From NCBI GenBank assembly GCA_012521345.1, contig JAAYMN010000069.1, positions 1 through 63,605 on the forward strand: a DNA stretch of 63,605 nucleotides, given 5' to 3'. Numbering within the stretch: position 1 is the first letter of the stretch; every line of letters begins with the position of its first letter. This DNA comes from Bacillota bacterium (lineage in GTDB: Bacteria; Bacillota; Dethiobacteria; Dethiobacterales; Dethiobacteraceae). A program made the translations under genes and the position numbers. The notes beneath the pieces were generated by a model. It ran no database searches and was not told the DNA's origin. It was given only the letters and a program-made list of their open reading frames with translations. Below, piece after piece: positions 31,950-41,948 of this stretch.

Positions 31950-34900
31950 ATGGCGCTTCGCTTTATCCTGGGCCGGGCGGGCAGCGGCAAAACTGCCCTT
32001 TGCCTGGCGGAAATCGCCCGGCTCTGCCGGGAGGAGCCGCTGGGGGCACCGCTTATTTTTCTGGTACCGGAACAGGCCACTTTTGAAACGGAGAAAGAAC
32101 TGGCCCTACTCTGCGGCGGCGGGACCTTCCGGGCGGAAATCCTGTCTTTTCGCCGCATGGCCTGGCGCCTGCGGGCGATGGGGAGGGACCTGCCGCACAT
32201 CAGCGAAACTGGCAGGCACCTGGTTCTGCGGCGCCTGCTGCAGGAAAAGCATGGTGACTTTACCGTCTTTGGCAGGGTTGCCAGGCAGCCGCGCTTTTGC
32301 GAGCAACTGGCAAAGCAGCTTAGGGAATTTAAATATTACAAAGTAGAGCCGGAAACCCTGCAACGGCTTGCGGCGGCGCCCGCATGCCCGCCGCAGCTGC
32401 AGGGCAAGCTGGCAGATCTGGCAGCAGTTTTTTCTGCCTACAAGGAATTTATTGCCGGAAAATTCAGCGACCCGGAAGATGCGCTGGATGAACTGGCCGA
32501 AGCCATATCCGGCGGCGCCTTGCCTTTTGGTACACGCGTCTGGGTTGACGGGTTTGCCGGCTTTACGCCGCAGGAATATGCTGTGCTGGGTGCGATGCTT
32601 TCGGCAGCGGCAGAGGTCAATATCGCCCTTTGCCTGGATCCGGCACAGCTGAGACCTCCACGTGAAGATGATTTGTTCCAGCCCACCATGGATACATATC
32701 ACCGCCTGCTGCGGCTGGCGGCAAAACTTGATGTCGCCGTCCTGTCGCCGCAAAAGCTGCCTGTGGCGGGTGCACACACGCGTTTTGCCGACTCACGGCC
32801 GCTGGCACACTTGGAAAAGCATTTTGCCGCGCTGCCGCCCGTTGTCTGGACGGGCGCAGCGGAAGAAATAAGGCTGGTAACTACGACAAACCCCCGGGCT
32901 GAAGTGGAAGCCGTGGCCTGCGATATTGTCAGGCTGACGCGTGAAAAAGGGTGGCGCTACCGTGATATGGCCGTCATTCTGCGGAATTTTGACAGCTACC
33001 ATGACCTAGTGGCCGCCGTCTTTACCGATTTTGACATACCCTTTTATGTGGATGAAAGGCGGCCGGCGGTGCACCATCCGCTTATTGAATTTTTGCGTTC
33101 CGCACTGGAGGCCGTGTCCGGCAATTTCCCGCCTGCTGCAGTCTTCAGACTGCTGAAAACAGATTTTTTGCCGCTCTCGCGGGAAGCGGCCGACAGTGTG
33201 GAAAACTACGCCAGGGCGCACGGGATCAGGGGCAAATACTGGTTTGACGAACAGGCGTGGAACTTGGACAAATACCTGACGTGGGAAGAAGGAGCGGAAG
33301 CAAAGGATGATACGGCAAAAGCGGCGGAAAAAATCGGGGAAAGCATGCGCATCCTGCGTGACACGCTCGCACCTTTTGCCGCCGCCTGCACCGGAGGGGG
33401 GAAGCAGCCTGCAGCCGCTTACTGCCTTGCCCTCTGGCAGTTAATGGAGCGGGTTGATATCGGCGGGAGCCTGCAGCGCTGGGTCCGGGAGGCGGAAGCG
33501 GCCGGTTTCCACCAGCAGGCGCTGGAGCACAGGCAGATCTATAACGGTGTGGTCGACTTGCTGGAACAGGCCTATACCATTCTGGGAGACCAGGCAATGA
33601 CCTTTGCCGATTTTGTCCAGGTCGTGCTTGCCGGGTTGGAAAATCTAAAGCCCGGTCTGTTGCCTGCCACCACCGACAGGGTTATGATCGGCAGCGTGGA
33701 ACGTTCACGGCAGCCGCGGCTGCGGGCGGCGTATGTGCTTGGCTTAAATGAAGGCGAATTTCCCGCCCGCCAGCAGGAAGAAGGCCTTTTTGCCGATCAT
33801 GAGCGTGAACTGCTGGGAGACATTGGCGTGGAACTGGCTCTGGGCAGAAAGCAGCGCCAGTACCAGGAGCAATACCTGGCCTATATTGCCCTGACCCGCA
33901 GCTCACAGTACCTGTGGCTCAGCTGCCCGCTGGCCGATGAAGAAGGGAAGGCAAAGCGGCCCTCGCCGGTTTTCAGGCACGTGCGGGAGATGTTTCCCCG
34001 GAACCGGGTGCTTTTTGTCGGCAACAATACAGACGACACCTCCCTTGCCCTTGCCAGGCCGCAGCAGGCTGCCGGGGGACTTTTGCTGGCCGCGGGCCAG
34101 GCTGTCCGCGGCGGCAAGCTGCCGCCTTTCTGGGCGGCAGTATATGAGGAAGCACGCAGGCACGAGGAAACGGCAACTCTGATGGCAAAACTCTGGCCGG
34201 CCCTGACCTGGCGGAATGCGGTGCAGCCTCTCTCCCCGGCTGCGGCGGCGGCCTTGTTCGGCCGAACCTTAAGAACCAGCGTTTCCCGCCTGGAAGAATT
34301 CGCTTCCTGTCCCTTTGCCCATTTTGCCCGCTACGGCTTGCAACTGCAGGAAAGGGAGGAAGCGAACTTCGATGCCGGCCGCATGGGAGTCTTTTATCAC
34401 ACTGCTCTGAAGCTTTTGGTGGCGGAAATGCTGGCGGAAGGGGCGGAGTGGGCCAGTCTCTCCACAGATGAGGTTTGTTCCCGCATGGAAAGGGTTGTGG
34501 CGTCTCTTTTACCGCAGCTGCAGCAGGAAGTGGTCATTTCAGAGGCACGCCTTAAGTTTCTGGGCAAAAGACTGCAGGAAACGCTGACGGAAGCCGCCGC
34601 TGTCCTGACAGTGCATGCCCGGCGGAGTGCTTTCCGTCCCGTTGCCGTAGAACTGGCTTTCGGACGGGATGCCATTCCTCCCTGGTCATTGGAGGCTCAG
34701 GGAAGAAAAGTCCTTTTGTACGGGCAGATCGACAGGATTGACATGGCCGAAGCGGAGGACAAAAAGTATGTCCGGGTGCTTGACTATAAAAGCAGCCCCA
34801 CGCGTCTTTTGCTTTCCGACCTGTACCACGGTCTGTCGCTGCAGCTTCTGGCCTATCTGGCCGCCCTGCTGGATGTGAAAGAAATTTTGCCGGGAGACGC

Positions 34901-35384
34901 CGTCTATCCCGCGGGGGCATTCTATTTTGGCATCTCCCGTCCCTTTGCACGCACCGACAACCCGCCGCCTGACGGGCAAAAAGAGGCCGTCAGGCTGGAG
35001 GGGCTGCTTGTCGCTGAAAAAGAGGTCTTTGACTTGCTGGGCGGGGAAGAATTGGTTCCGGCGGCACTGAACAAAGACGGTACCTTCAGCAAATATTCCC
35101 GGGTGGTAACAGAGGTGGAAATGCGGCAGCTGCTTGCTTTTGCCAAAAGGAAAATCTTGGCGCTGGCCGGACGCATCCAAAACGGAGACATCGGCATTGC
35201 GCCGTACAAAAAAAAGGACGGGCGGCATGCCTGCAGTTTCTGTCCCTATGGTGCGCTCTGCTGCTTTGAGCTGTCTTTGCCCGGGAATTACTACAGGATG
35301 CTGCCCTCCTATTCTCAGGCAGAAGTTTTGGCGGCGATTTCCGCAGGGGAAGGGAGGGAATCCCTTGACAACCAAGTGGACTGA
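31950..35384 (+). CDS. addB: ATP-dependent nuclease subunit AddB
   Basis: 1144-aa subunit of the AddAB helicase-nuclease that processes double-strand breaks for recombination. The N-terminus keeps a P-loop (GRAGSGKTALCLAE), the middle is a degenerate helicase, and the C-terminus is a RecB-type nuclease (RVLDYKSSPTRL). The iron-sulfur cluster cysteines are present: one in FASCPFAHFARYG and three in HACSFCPYGALC (CxxC-x5-C). Full normal length. ATG 31950 follows GAGGGAGGAAGG. AddA overlaps its end by 20 bases. Confidence 0.95.
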   Translation: MALRFILGRAGSGKTALCLAEIARLCREEPLGAPLIFLVPEQATFETEKELALLCGGGTFRAEILSFRRMAWRLRAMGRDLPHISETGRHLVLRRLLQEKHGDFTVFGRVARQPRFCEQLAKQLREFKYYKVEPETLQRLAAAPACPPQLQGKLADLAAVFSAYKEFIAGKFSDPEDALDELAEAISGGALPFGTRVWVDGFAGFTPQEYAVLGAMLSAAAEVNIALCLDPAQLRPPREDDLFQPTMDTYHRLLRLAAKLDVAVLSPQKLPVAGAHTRFADSRPLAHLEKHFAALPPVVWTGAAEEIRLVTTTNPRAEVEAVACDIVRLTREKGWRYRDMAVILRNFDSYHDLVAAVFTDFDIPFYVDERRPAVHHPLIEFLRSALEAVSGNFPPAAVFRLLKTDFLPLSREAADSVENYARAHGIRGKYWFDEQAWNLDKYLTWEEGAEAKDDTAKAAEKIGESMRILRDTLAPFAAACTGGGKQPAAAYCLALWQLMERVDIGGSLQRWVREAEAAGFHQQALEHRQIYNGVVDLLEQAYTILGDQAMTFADFVQVVLAGLENLKPGLLPATTDRVMIGSVERSRQPRLRAAYVLGLNEGEFPARQQEEGLFADHERELLGDIGVELALGRKQRQYQEQYLAYIALTRSSQYLWLSCPLADEEGKAKRPSPVFRHVREMFPRNRVLFVGNNTDDTSLALARPQQAAGGLLLAAGQAVRGGKLPPFWAAVYEEARRHEETATLMAKLWPALTWRNAVQPLSPAAAAALFGRTLRTSVSRLEEFASCPFAHFARYGLQLQEREEANFDAGRMGVFYHTALKLLVAEMLAEGAEWASLSTDEVCSRMERVVASLLPQLQQEVVISEARLKFLGKRLQETLTEAAAVLTVHARRSAFRPVAVELAFGRDAIPPWSLEAQGRKVLLYGQIDRIDMAEAEDKKYVRVLDYKSSPTRLLLSDLYHGLSLQLLAYLAALLDVKEILPGDAVYPAGAFYFGISRPFARTDNPPPDGQKEAVRLEGLLVAEKEVFDLLGGEELVPAALNKDGTFSKYSRVVTEVEMRQLLAFAKRKILALAGRIQNGDIGIAPYKKKDGRHACSFCPYGALCCFELSLPGNYYRMLPSYSQAEVLAAISAGEGRESLDNQVD

Positions 35385-38300
35385 AGCACAGCTTGCAGCC
35401 ATTGCGGCAAAAGGCAACAATGTGCTGGTGGCAGCAGCGGCAGGTGCCGGCAAGACGGCGGTGCTGGTTGAGCGGGTCATCCGCCTGCTCTGTGACCAAG
35501 AGCACCCTGTGGATATTGACAGGCTGCTGGTTGTCACTTTTACCGAAGCCGCTGCGTCGGAAATGCGCGACCGGATTGCCGCCGCCCTGGAAAAAGCTGC
35601 CGTGGAAACCGGACGGAATAATCTGGCACGCCAGCTTCCCCTGCTCGGCAGTGCCGCCATTTCCACCTTGCATTCCTTTTGTCTGAGTGTCATCAGGCGT
35701 TATTTCTACCTCCTAGACATTGACCCGGCCTTCCGTGTGGCCGCCGAGACGGAAACGGCGCTCTTGAAAAATGATGCCGCCGCCATGGTGCTGGAGACGG
35801 CTTTCAGCGGCGGCGATGAGGATATATTTGCCTTGCTTGCGGACTATGACGGCAGCATAGAAGAAAAGGTTCAGAAAGATATCATAAAACTCTACGACTT
35901 CGTTTGGAGCAACCCAAGGCCACGGCAGTGGCTCAGGCAGGCTGTCAGCATGTATGAAGAAGTCTCCGCCGCCGCTGACGAAAAAAGGCTCAGGCCGTGG
36001 CTTGAACCTCTCAGAAGCGAACTTGGCCTCCTTTTGGCGGAAGCGGCGGCATGCCTGCAGGAAGCAATGACATGTGCCCTAAAGCCGGGAGGACCGCAGC
36101 CCTACCTGCCGCTGCTGGCGGCTGAAACAGAAGCGCTGCAAAAGCTTATGCAGTTCATTCACCGTCCCTGGGAAGAACTGCGGGCAGCCTGGCTGGGGTT
36201 TGCCTTTGACAGCCTGCCGCCTGCAAGGGGGGCGGCAAAAGAAATTAAAGATGAGGTCCAGGCCTTGCGGAAGCGGGCAAAAGGCCTTGTTGGCGACGCC
36301 AAAGAAAAATATTTCAGGCGTTCCATGCAAGAGTTCGCGGAAGAAATCCGCCTGCTTGCACCGAAAGTGCGGGCATTGGCAACGCTGGTGCAAGAGTTTG
36401 CCGAAGCCTACCTGGCGCTGAAAAAGCAGGCGGGCGTGCTGGATTTTACCGACCTGGAGCATTATGCCCTGCAAATCCTTTCCCGGGACACAGATGCCGC
36501 GGGCGAACTCCTGCCCTCTGCTGCCGCCCTGGAACTGCGCCGCCAATATGAGCATGTTCTGGTGGACGAGTACCAGGATATCAACCCGGTGCAGGAGGCC
36601 ATCCTGCAGCTCGTTTCCCGACAGGGAGAGGAGAGGCCCAATCTCTTCATGGTGGGAGATGTCAAGCAGAGCATTTACCGCTTCCGCCTGGGCGAACCCG
36701 GCATTTTTCTGGCCAAATATCACGCTTACGGGGAGGCGGAGGGCGGCATGCGCATTCTTTTGCGCCATAATTTCCGCTGCCGCCCCTGTGTGGTGGATGC
36801 GGTCAATTATCTTTTCTCCAGGCTGATGACCAAAGAAGCGCTGGAAATTGACTATGACGAAAATGCCGCGCTTATTGGCGGCGCCCGCTACCCGGAATGC
36901 GGAAAGCCCACAGCGGCCGCGGAGCCGGTGGAAATAATACTTTTGGACACGGGAACAGAAGAGGCGGCTCCTTCTCCTGATGATAGCAAAGAAGGTGAGC
37001 CGGGTTTCAGCGATTACACAGCCTTTGAACGCGAATGCCTGGTTGTGGCGGAAAAGATCAGGGAACTGGCGGCGCCGGAAAGCTTTTATGTTTATGACAA
37101 GGAACTGGAAGAATACCGGCCGCTGCAATATGCCGACATTGTTATTCTTTTGCGCTCGACAACGGGCCGGGCGGACCGGATGGCGGACATTTTGGCCGCA
37201 CACGGAATCCCGGCCTATACGGAACTGGAAACAGGCTACTTTGCGGCGGTGGAAATAAAAATCATGCTGGCCTTGCTGGCGGTGATTGACAACCCGCAGC
37301 AGGACATCCCGCTGGCAGCCGTTTTGCGCTCGCCTTTTGTGGGGCTTGCCGTGGAAGAATTGGCCCTCATACGCCAGTTCGGCGGGCATGACGGCAGCTT
37401 TTGGCAGGCTGTTAAGGCTGCTGCGGCGGCAGAGCTTTCAGGTGTCTCGGTCAAGCTTGCCGCTTTTCTGAACGACCTTGACAGATGGCGGACGCTGGCC
37501 AGGAGGATGAGGCTGTCCGAGTTTATTGCCACAGTCTACCGGGAAAGCCGCTTCGCCGACTTTGTCGCCGGGCTGCCTGGCGGTGAGCGGCGCAAGGCCA
37601 ACCTGCGCGCCCTCTTTTCCAGGGCAAGGCAATTTGACCGCTTCAGCCGGCAGGGGCTCTCCCGTTTCCTGGACTTTGTCGAACAGCTGCGCTTGGCGGG
37701 AGAAGACCTGGGCAGCGCCCGGGCACTGGGCGAAAAGGAAAACGTTGTCCGCATCATGAGCATTCACAAGGCAAAAGGCCTGGAATTCCCTGTTGTCTTT
37801 CTCTGCGATACAGGCAGGCAGTTTAATTTCCAAGACCAGCGCGCCTCACTGCTTTTGCACCGCAGCCTGGGACTGGCGCCCCTTGTCGTGGACCGGAAAG
37901 GGCGAACGCGCTATCCGTCGCTGCCATATCATGCCCTGCGCCTGAAGGGAGAAGCGGAAACGAGGGCGGAGGAGCTGCGCCTGCTGTATGTCGCCCTGAC
38001 AAGGGCACGGGAGAAGCTTTTTGTTATCGGCAGCAGCGGCAACCTTGCCCGGAAGCTGCCTGCCTGGCGGCAGGCGGGCACAGGCGGCGGCCCGCTGCCG
38101 GCATATCTCCTCCGGCAGGCAAAATGCTTTCTTGACTGGCTCGGTCCTGCGCTGGCAGCTTTTCTCCCGTTGGAGCCGACAGCAGAAGAAGCAAAACGGG
38201 AAGCAACATTTTCCGTCAGCGTGCTGCCGTCGCCGACACCTGACGCCGCTGCCGGGGAAGAGGAAAAGCAGGAAGAAGCCGTAAAACAGGCCCTGCTTTC

Positions 38301-39024
38301 CCTGGAGCCTCTGCCGGTGGAAACGGACAGCGCCCTGCGTGAAACGGTACGCAACTGCCTTGCATATACTTATGAGGCATCCCATGCAGTGCCGGCCAAG
38401 CTTTCGGTAACAGAACTGAAGCGACGCTTGGACACGGCCGAAGACGGCGAGTCCAGACTTTTTCCCGCCGACACCTGGCGGCGTCCCCGCTTTCTGGCCC
38501 AGGCGTCCGGCCCCGGCGCCGCGGAGCTGGGAACGCTCTACCATACTGCCCTGCAATACCTGGATTTAAATCTGCCGCTGGATGAGGCGGGGATAAAAGA
38601 ACAACTGGAGAATCTGGCCGCGCAGGGCAAGCTGGATGACGCCTTCCTGCCCTGGCTGGAGCCGGCAAAGATTGCCGCTTTTTTCCGCAGCGAACCGGGA
38701 GCAATACTTCTCAAGCACAGGGAAAAGGCCATGCGGGAATGGCCTTTTACCCTGGCACTGCCGGCGCGTGAACTGCTTCCCGGGGCGGATGATACAATTA
38801 TTGTACAGGGGATAATTGATCTTCTCATACCTGTCCGGGATGGTTTTGTCCTTGTTGACTACAAGACGGACAGGCTGCCGGAAGGCGGAATACAGGAACT
38901 GGCAGCACGGTATGCCACCCAGTTTAAGTATTACATCCGGGCGGTGGAAACAATCCTCAGGCAACCCGTGGCCGCCGCCTACCTGTATGCCATCACGGCT
39001 GCGTGCGGCATCAGGCTTGTCTAG
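35365..39024 (+). CDS. addA: ATP-dependent helicase/nuclease subunit AddA
   Basis: 1219-aa UvrD-family helicase plus C-terminal nuclease. Motif I AAAGAGKTAVLVERVI (about 20-35), motif II VLVDEYQDINPVQEA, motif III region GDVKQSIYRFR, motif VI LLYVALTRAREKLFVIG, and the nuclease active site QGIIDLL ... VLVDYKTDRL. The TTG at 35365 has GGGAGGG just upstream and gives the normal AddA N-terminus (TKWTEAQLAAI). It overlaps addB by 20 bases; an open frame back to 35134 is not used. Confidence 0.95.
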   Translation: MTTKWTEAQLAAIAAKGNNVLVAAAAGAGKTAVLVERVIRLLCDQEHPVDIDRLLVVTFTEAAASEMRDRIAAALEKAAVETGRNNLARQLPLLGSAAISTLHSFCLSVIRRYFYLLDIDPAFRVAAETETALLKNDAAAMVLETAFSGGDEDIFALLADYDGSIEEKVQKDIIKLYDFVWSNPRPRQWLRQAVSMYEEVSAAADEKRLRPWLEPLRSELGLLLAEAAACLQEAMTCALKPGGPQPYLPLLAAETEALQKLMQFIHRPWEELRAAWLGFAFDSLPPARGAAKEIKDEVQALRKRAKGLVGDAKEKYFRRSMQEFAEEIRLLAPKVRALATLVQEFAEAYLALKKQAGVLDFTDLEHYALQILSRDTDAAGELLPSAAALELRRQYEHVLVDEYQDINPVQEAILQLVSRQGEERPNLFMVGDVKQSIYRFRLGEPGIFLAKYHAYGEAEGGMRILLRHNFRCRPCVVDAVNYLFSRLMTKEALEIDYDENAALIGGARYPECGKPTAAAEPVEIILLDTGTEEAAPSPDDSKEGEPGFSDYTAFERECLVVAEKIRELAAPESFYVYDKELEEYRPLQYADIVILLRSTTGRADRMADILAAHGIPAYTELETGYFAAVEIKIMLALLAVIDNPQQDIPLAAVLRSPFVGLAVEELALIRQFGGHDGSFWQAVKAAAAAELSGVSVKLAAFLNDLDRWRTLARRMRLSEFIATVYRESRFADFVAGLPGGERRKANLRALFSRARQFDRFSRQGLSRFLDFVEQLRLAGEDLGSARALGEKENVVRIMSIHKAKGLEFPVVFLCDTGRQFNFQDQRASLLLHRSLGLAPLVVDRKGRTRYPSLPYHALRLKGEAETRAEELRLLYVALTRAREKLFVIGSSGNLARKLPAWRQAGTGGGPLPAYLLRQAKCFLDWLGPALAAFLPLEPTAEEAKREATFSVSVLPSPTPDAAAGEEEKQEEAVKQALLSLEPLPVETDSALRETVRNCLAYTYEASHAVPAKLSVTELKRRLDTAEDGESRLFPADTWRRPRFLAQASGPGAAELGTLYHTALQYLDLNLPLDEAGIKEQLENLAAQGKLDDAFLPWLEPAKIAAFFRSEPGAILLKHREKAMREWPFTLALPARELLPGADDTIIVQGIIDLLIPVRDGFVLVDYKTDRLPEGGIQELAARYATQFKYYIRAVETILRQPVAAAYLYAITAACGIRLV

Positions 39025-39058
39025 GGAAGAGGTTGTTAGCAATGCCATGACGCCTCCG

Positions 39059-39087
39059 TTGACAGGGACCACCCGGACAGATATAAT
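39059..39087 (+). promoter_or_regulatory. Consensus sigma-A promoter of the cobT leader
   Basis: TTGACA (39059-39064), exactly 17 bases, TATAAT (39082-39087). Perfect match on both boxes. Confidence 0.85.
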
Positions 39088-39109
39088 AAAAAAAACTGCA
39101 AAAATAGTT

Positions 39110-39264
39110 TTATGGTGCCGCCCTGCGGGCGGAGAATAGGGAACCGGGTGAAAGTCCCGGGCGGACCCGCCACTGTAAACGGGAAGGAGCCGTCAGTGCC
39201 ACTGTCCGGAGACGGATGGGAAGGAGACGGGGACAATGATCCGTGAGCCAGGAGACCTGCCATA
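39110..39264 (+). ncRNA. Cobalamin (B12) riboswitch
   Basis: Carries the aptamer landmarks in order: GGTGCCGCCCTGCGGGCGGAGAA, GGGAACCGGGTGAAAGTCCCGG, CGGACCCGCCACTGTAA and, near the end, the B12-box GAGCCAGGAGACCTGCC. Positioned between a consensus promoter and a strong terminator, in front of cobT. Binding of adenosylcobalamin would favour termination. Confidence 0.93.
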
Positions 39265-39288
39265 AAACAAAAAGCTGTGGATGATGGC

Positions 39289-39324
39289 AAAGTCCTCGAG
39301 CATCTATGCTTGGGGACTTTTTTT
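39289..39324 (+). terminator. Expression-platform terminator of the B12 riboswitch
   Basis: About 15 continuous pairs (39289-39303 with 39306-39320, two or three G-T wobbles), a 2-base closing loop and T-run. This is the regulated attenuator for cobT. Confidence 0.85.
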
Positions 39325-39355
39325 CAGCAAAGATTAACTGAAGGAGGATGACAAA

Positions 39356-40414
39356 ATGGAAAAACTGCAGAAAATTCTTGAGCAAATTACCCTGACTGAC
39401 AAGCAGGTGGAAGCGGAAGCGCAGAAACACCTTGACAACCTGACCAAACCGCCGGGCAGCCTGGGCGTCCTGGAGACTATCGCCCGGAGAATCGCCGGCA
39501 TGACGGGAAAGGTCAAGCCGGAGCTGCCCAAGAAAACGGCCATTCTCATGGCCGGTGACCATGGCGTGGTGGCGGAAGGCGTTTCGGCCTACCCGCAGGA
39601 AGTAACGCCGCAAATGGTGCTTAATTTCCTTTCCGGCGGCGCCGCCATGAACGTGCTGGCGCGCCATGCCGGTGCCGAACTGATTATTGTTGACGTGGGC
39701 GTGGCGGCTGATTTGCCGGAGCATCCCCTGCTACGCAGGCGGAAGGTTGCCTACGGAACGGCCAATATGGCGCAGGGGCCGGCAATGACGCGCGAACAGG
39801 CAATTGCCGCCCTGGAAGTTGGCATAGATATAGCAGAAGAGTGTATTGGCAACGGTACCGGCCTTTTGGGAACCGGGGAAATGGGAATCGGCAATACCAC
39901 GCCCAGTGCAGCCATTACAGCATTTTACGGGCAGCTTCCGGCGGCCGCGGTCTGCGGCCGCGGCACCGGCGCGAATGATGCCAGGCTGCAGCAGAAAATC
40001 AAGGTTGTGGAGCAGGCCATAGCCGTCAACAAGCCTCAAGCAGATGATGCACTTGACGTTCTGGCAAAACTGGGGGGGCTGGAAATCGCGGGCATGGCGG
40101 GTGTAATGCTGGCAGCGGCAGCACACAAGGTGCCGGTGATGATTGACGGCTTTATTTCGGGCGCAGCCGCTTTAATCGCCGCACATCTGCAGCCGCTGGC
40201 GAAAGAATATATGCTGGCATCCCACCTGTCGGAAGAGCCCGGCCATGCCATTCTCCTCGAAATGCTGGGATTGACTCCCTTTTTGCGCATGAATATGCGC
40301 CTTGGTGAAGGAACAGGTGCAGCCCTTGGCATGAACATGGTCGATGCCGCTCTGAAAATTGTGCATGAAATGGCTACATTTGCCTCGGCCGGAGTATCCG
40401 GGGCGCTGGAATAA
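39356..40414 (+). CDS. cobT: Nicotinate-nucleotide:dimethylbenzimidazole phosphoribosyltransferase
   Basis: 352-aa enzyme that activates the lower-ligand base (dimethylbenzimidazole or another base) for corrinoid assembly. Family blocks: LDNLTKPPGSLGVLE at the start, ILMAGDHGVVAEGVSAYPQEVT, GTGANDARL and the catalytic glutamate in LGEGTGAALGM near the end. ATG 39356 follows AAGGAGGATGAC. It is the only gene behind the B12 riboswitch; cobS, cobU and cobC are absent, as in salvage-type arrangements. Fits a B12-dependent anaerobe that uses corrinoid methyltransferases. Confidence 0.95.
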   Translation: MEKLQKILEQITLTDKQVEAEAQKHLDNLTKPPGSLGVLETIARRIAGMTGKVKPELPKKTAILMAGDHGVVAEGVSAYPQEVTPQMVLNFLSGGAAMNVLARHAGAELIIVDVGVAADLPEHPLLRRRKVAYGTANMAQGPAMTREQAIAALEVGIDIAEECIGNGTGLLGTGEMGIGNTTPSAAITAFYGQLPAAAVCGRGTGANDARLQQKIKVVEQAIAVNKPQADDALDVLAKLGGLEIAGMAGVMLAAAAHKVPVMIDGFISGAAALIAAHLQPLAKEYMLASHLSEEPGHAILLEMLGLTPFLRMNMRLGEGTGAALGMNMVDAALKIVHEMATFASAGVSGALE

Positions 40415-40427
40415 AGCAAACCGGCAA

Positions 40428-40472
40428 ACGGCATGCTAGACGTAAAAGCCCTGTCCGGCATGCCGTATTTTT
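40428..40472 (+). terminator. Terminator after cobT
   Basis: Stem ACGGCATGC/GCATGCCGT with a 21-base loop, followed by ATTTTT. Confidence 0.65.
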
Positions 40473-40597
40473 GCCCTGCCTTTTATCTCTGACAAAACTC
40501 TGAGAAAATGCTGCAGCCGGCAGGAACAGGCGGGAGGGAACAAGAAATAAGCAAACTGTAATTTTCTGCTGAAAGCGACGGCAAGGAGGTCAATAGT

Positions 40598-41275
40598 ATG
40601 ATACCGCTTCGGGATTCGCCGCGGACACGCCGCTTCCCCCTGGTCAATACGGCTATTATCATCCTGAACATATATATATTCCTCCGCCAGCTTCTCCTGA
40701 CGGACAGAGAGCTTTTTACCTTTGTATATACGTACGGACTGATCCCGGAGCGGTTTGTCAGCGCGCTTTGGGCAGGGGCTTTTCCGGCCGCCTTTCTGCC
40801 ACTTTTTACCCATCAGTTTTTACATGGCAGCTGGCTGCATATCGGCAGCAACATGCTTTATTTATGGGTATTTGGCGATAATGTTGAAGACCGCCTGGGA
40901 CACTTGCGCTACCTGGTTTTTTACCTGCTGATCGGGCTTTTGGCCGGCCTGGCGCAGATCACCTTCAGCCCGCAAAGCACCGTCCCCATTATTGGCGCCA
41001 GCGGGGCCGTGGCAGGTATCTTAGGCGCCTATGCGGTCATCTGCCCGCGCGCGCGGGTCCTGGCGCTGGTGCCGCTGTTTCTGTTCCTGACAGTTACTGA
41101 AGTGCCGGCCATGCTTTTTCTGGGACTCTGGTTTGTACTGCAGCTTTTTTCCGGGCTGACCAGCATTGGTATAGATATGTCTGTAGCCTGGTGGGCGCAT
41201 ATCGGCGGTTTTTTGGCTGGCGCGCTTTTAGTCCGCACCTTCAGCCGGGGCCGGAGCCGGGCAGGGTGTTCCTGA
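40598..41275 (+). CDS. Rhomboid-family intramembrane serine protease
   Basis: 225-aa membrane protein with six to seven hydrophobic segments. The catalytic dyad is present: serine in GASGAVAGILG and histidine in AHIGGFLAG; loop 1 contains HGSWLHIGSNMLYLWVFGDNVED, a rhomboid hallmark. Cleaves within membranes; substrates unknown. ATG 40598 follows AAGGAGG eight bases upstream. Monocistronic, converging with the DUF456 gene. Confidence 0.9.
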   Translation: MIPLRDSPRTRRFPLVNTAIIILNIYIFLRQLLLTDRELFTFVYTYGLIPERFVSALWAGAFPAAFLPLFTHQFLHGSWLHIGSNMLYLWVFGDNVEDRLGHLRYLVFYLLIGLLAGLAQITFSPQSTVPIIGASGAVAGILGAYAVICPRARVLALVPLFLFLTVTEVPAMLFLGLWFVLQLFSGLTSIGIDMSVAWWAHIGGFLAGALLVRTFSRGRSRAGCS

Positions 41276-41305
41276 ATTTTCCCGAGTAATGTGCTTCTTG
41301 CGGCT

Positions 41306-41336
41306 AAAAAACAAAACCCCGGAACTTGTCGGGATC
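41306..41336 (-). terminator. Weak terminator after the DUF456 gene
   Basis: Short CCCG/CGGG stem (41318-41321, 41330-41333) with an A-run on the plus strand at 41306-41316, i.e. a T-run leftward. Confidence 0.4.
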
Positions 41337-41341
41337 GTCCG

Positions 41342-41821
41342 TCAGATAGCTGTGAAAAAGTACACAATCATCATGATTTCCACAAACAGCTTTAACAAAG
41401 TGCCTCCGACCAGGCCTAAAAGAGTGCCGAAACCGGCACGAACCGCCTGGTCGGTTGTTTTTTTCCCGAAAATTATTTCCGCTGCAACTGCTCCCAGAAA
41501 AGGGCCTGCCAGCAGGCCAAAGGGACCAAAAAAGATCACGCCTGCCAGCGTGCCAAGTGCGGCCCCCCAGGCTGCCGCTTTCCCTCCGCCGAAGCGTTTT
41601 GTCCCGGCTGCCGCAGCCAGGAAATCAATGATAAAAACAAGCAGCAGCGCCAGGCCCTGCAGCAGGAAAAAGGTGGCGTCAAGGGAGGCAAATCTGGTCA
41701 GCAGACCGTAGACAAGCATGCCGGCGTAAATAAGTATGGCGCCCGGTAAAACAGGCAGGAATGTACCGGCCAAGCCAAGCAGAAAGCAAACAACCGCAAG
41801 CAACAGGGCGAATCCCGCCAT
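41342..41821 (-). CDS. DUF456 membrane protein
   Basis: 159-aa protein with four hydrophobic segments and glycine-rich repeats characteristic of DUF456: GLAGTFLPVLPGAILIYAG, a central FFGPFGLLAGPFLGAVAAEI and a terminal GTLLKLFVEIMMIVYFF. Often annotated as a small integral membrane protein of unknown function. ATG 41821 follows GGAGGGA on the minus strand. Monocistronic. Confidence 0.85.
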   Translation of the reverse strand: MAGFALLLAVVCFLLGLAGTFLPVLPGAILIYAGMLVYGLLTRFASLDATFFLLQGLALLLVFIIDFLAAAAGTKRFGGGKAAAWGAALGTLAGVIFFGPFGLLAGPFLGAVAAEIIFGKKTTDQAVRAGFGTLLGLVGGTLLKLFVEIMMIVYFFTAI

Positions 41822-41948
41822 AATACAATTCCCTCCGGCTTTTTTTATATTGTATGTTATAAATGCGTTTCCTGCCCGCGCAGTATATTACGGTGCAGCA
41901 AACTACAAAATAAACAAGAGTCGAAAAAAAGAAGACGGGGTGAACTAA

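Noticed and set aside
36079-37389. 436-codon antisense open frame inside addA
   Set aside because: Composition mirrors codon bias of the sense gene; no start signal, no recognisable motifs. addA is certain here.
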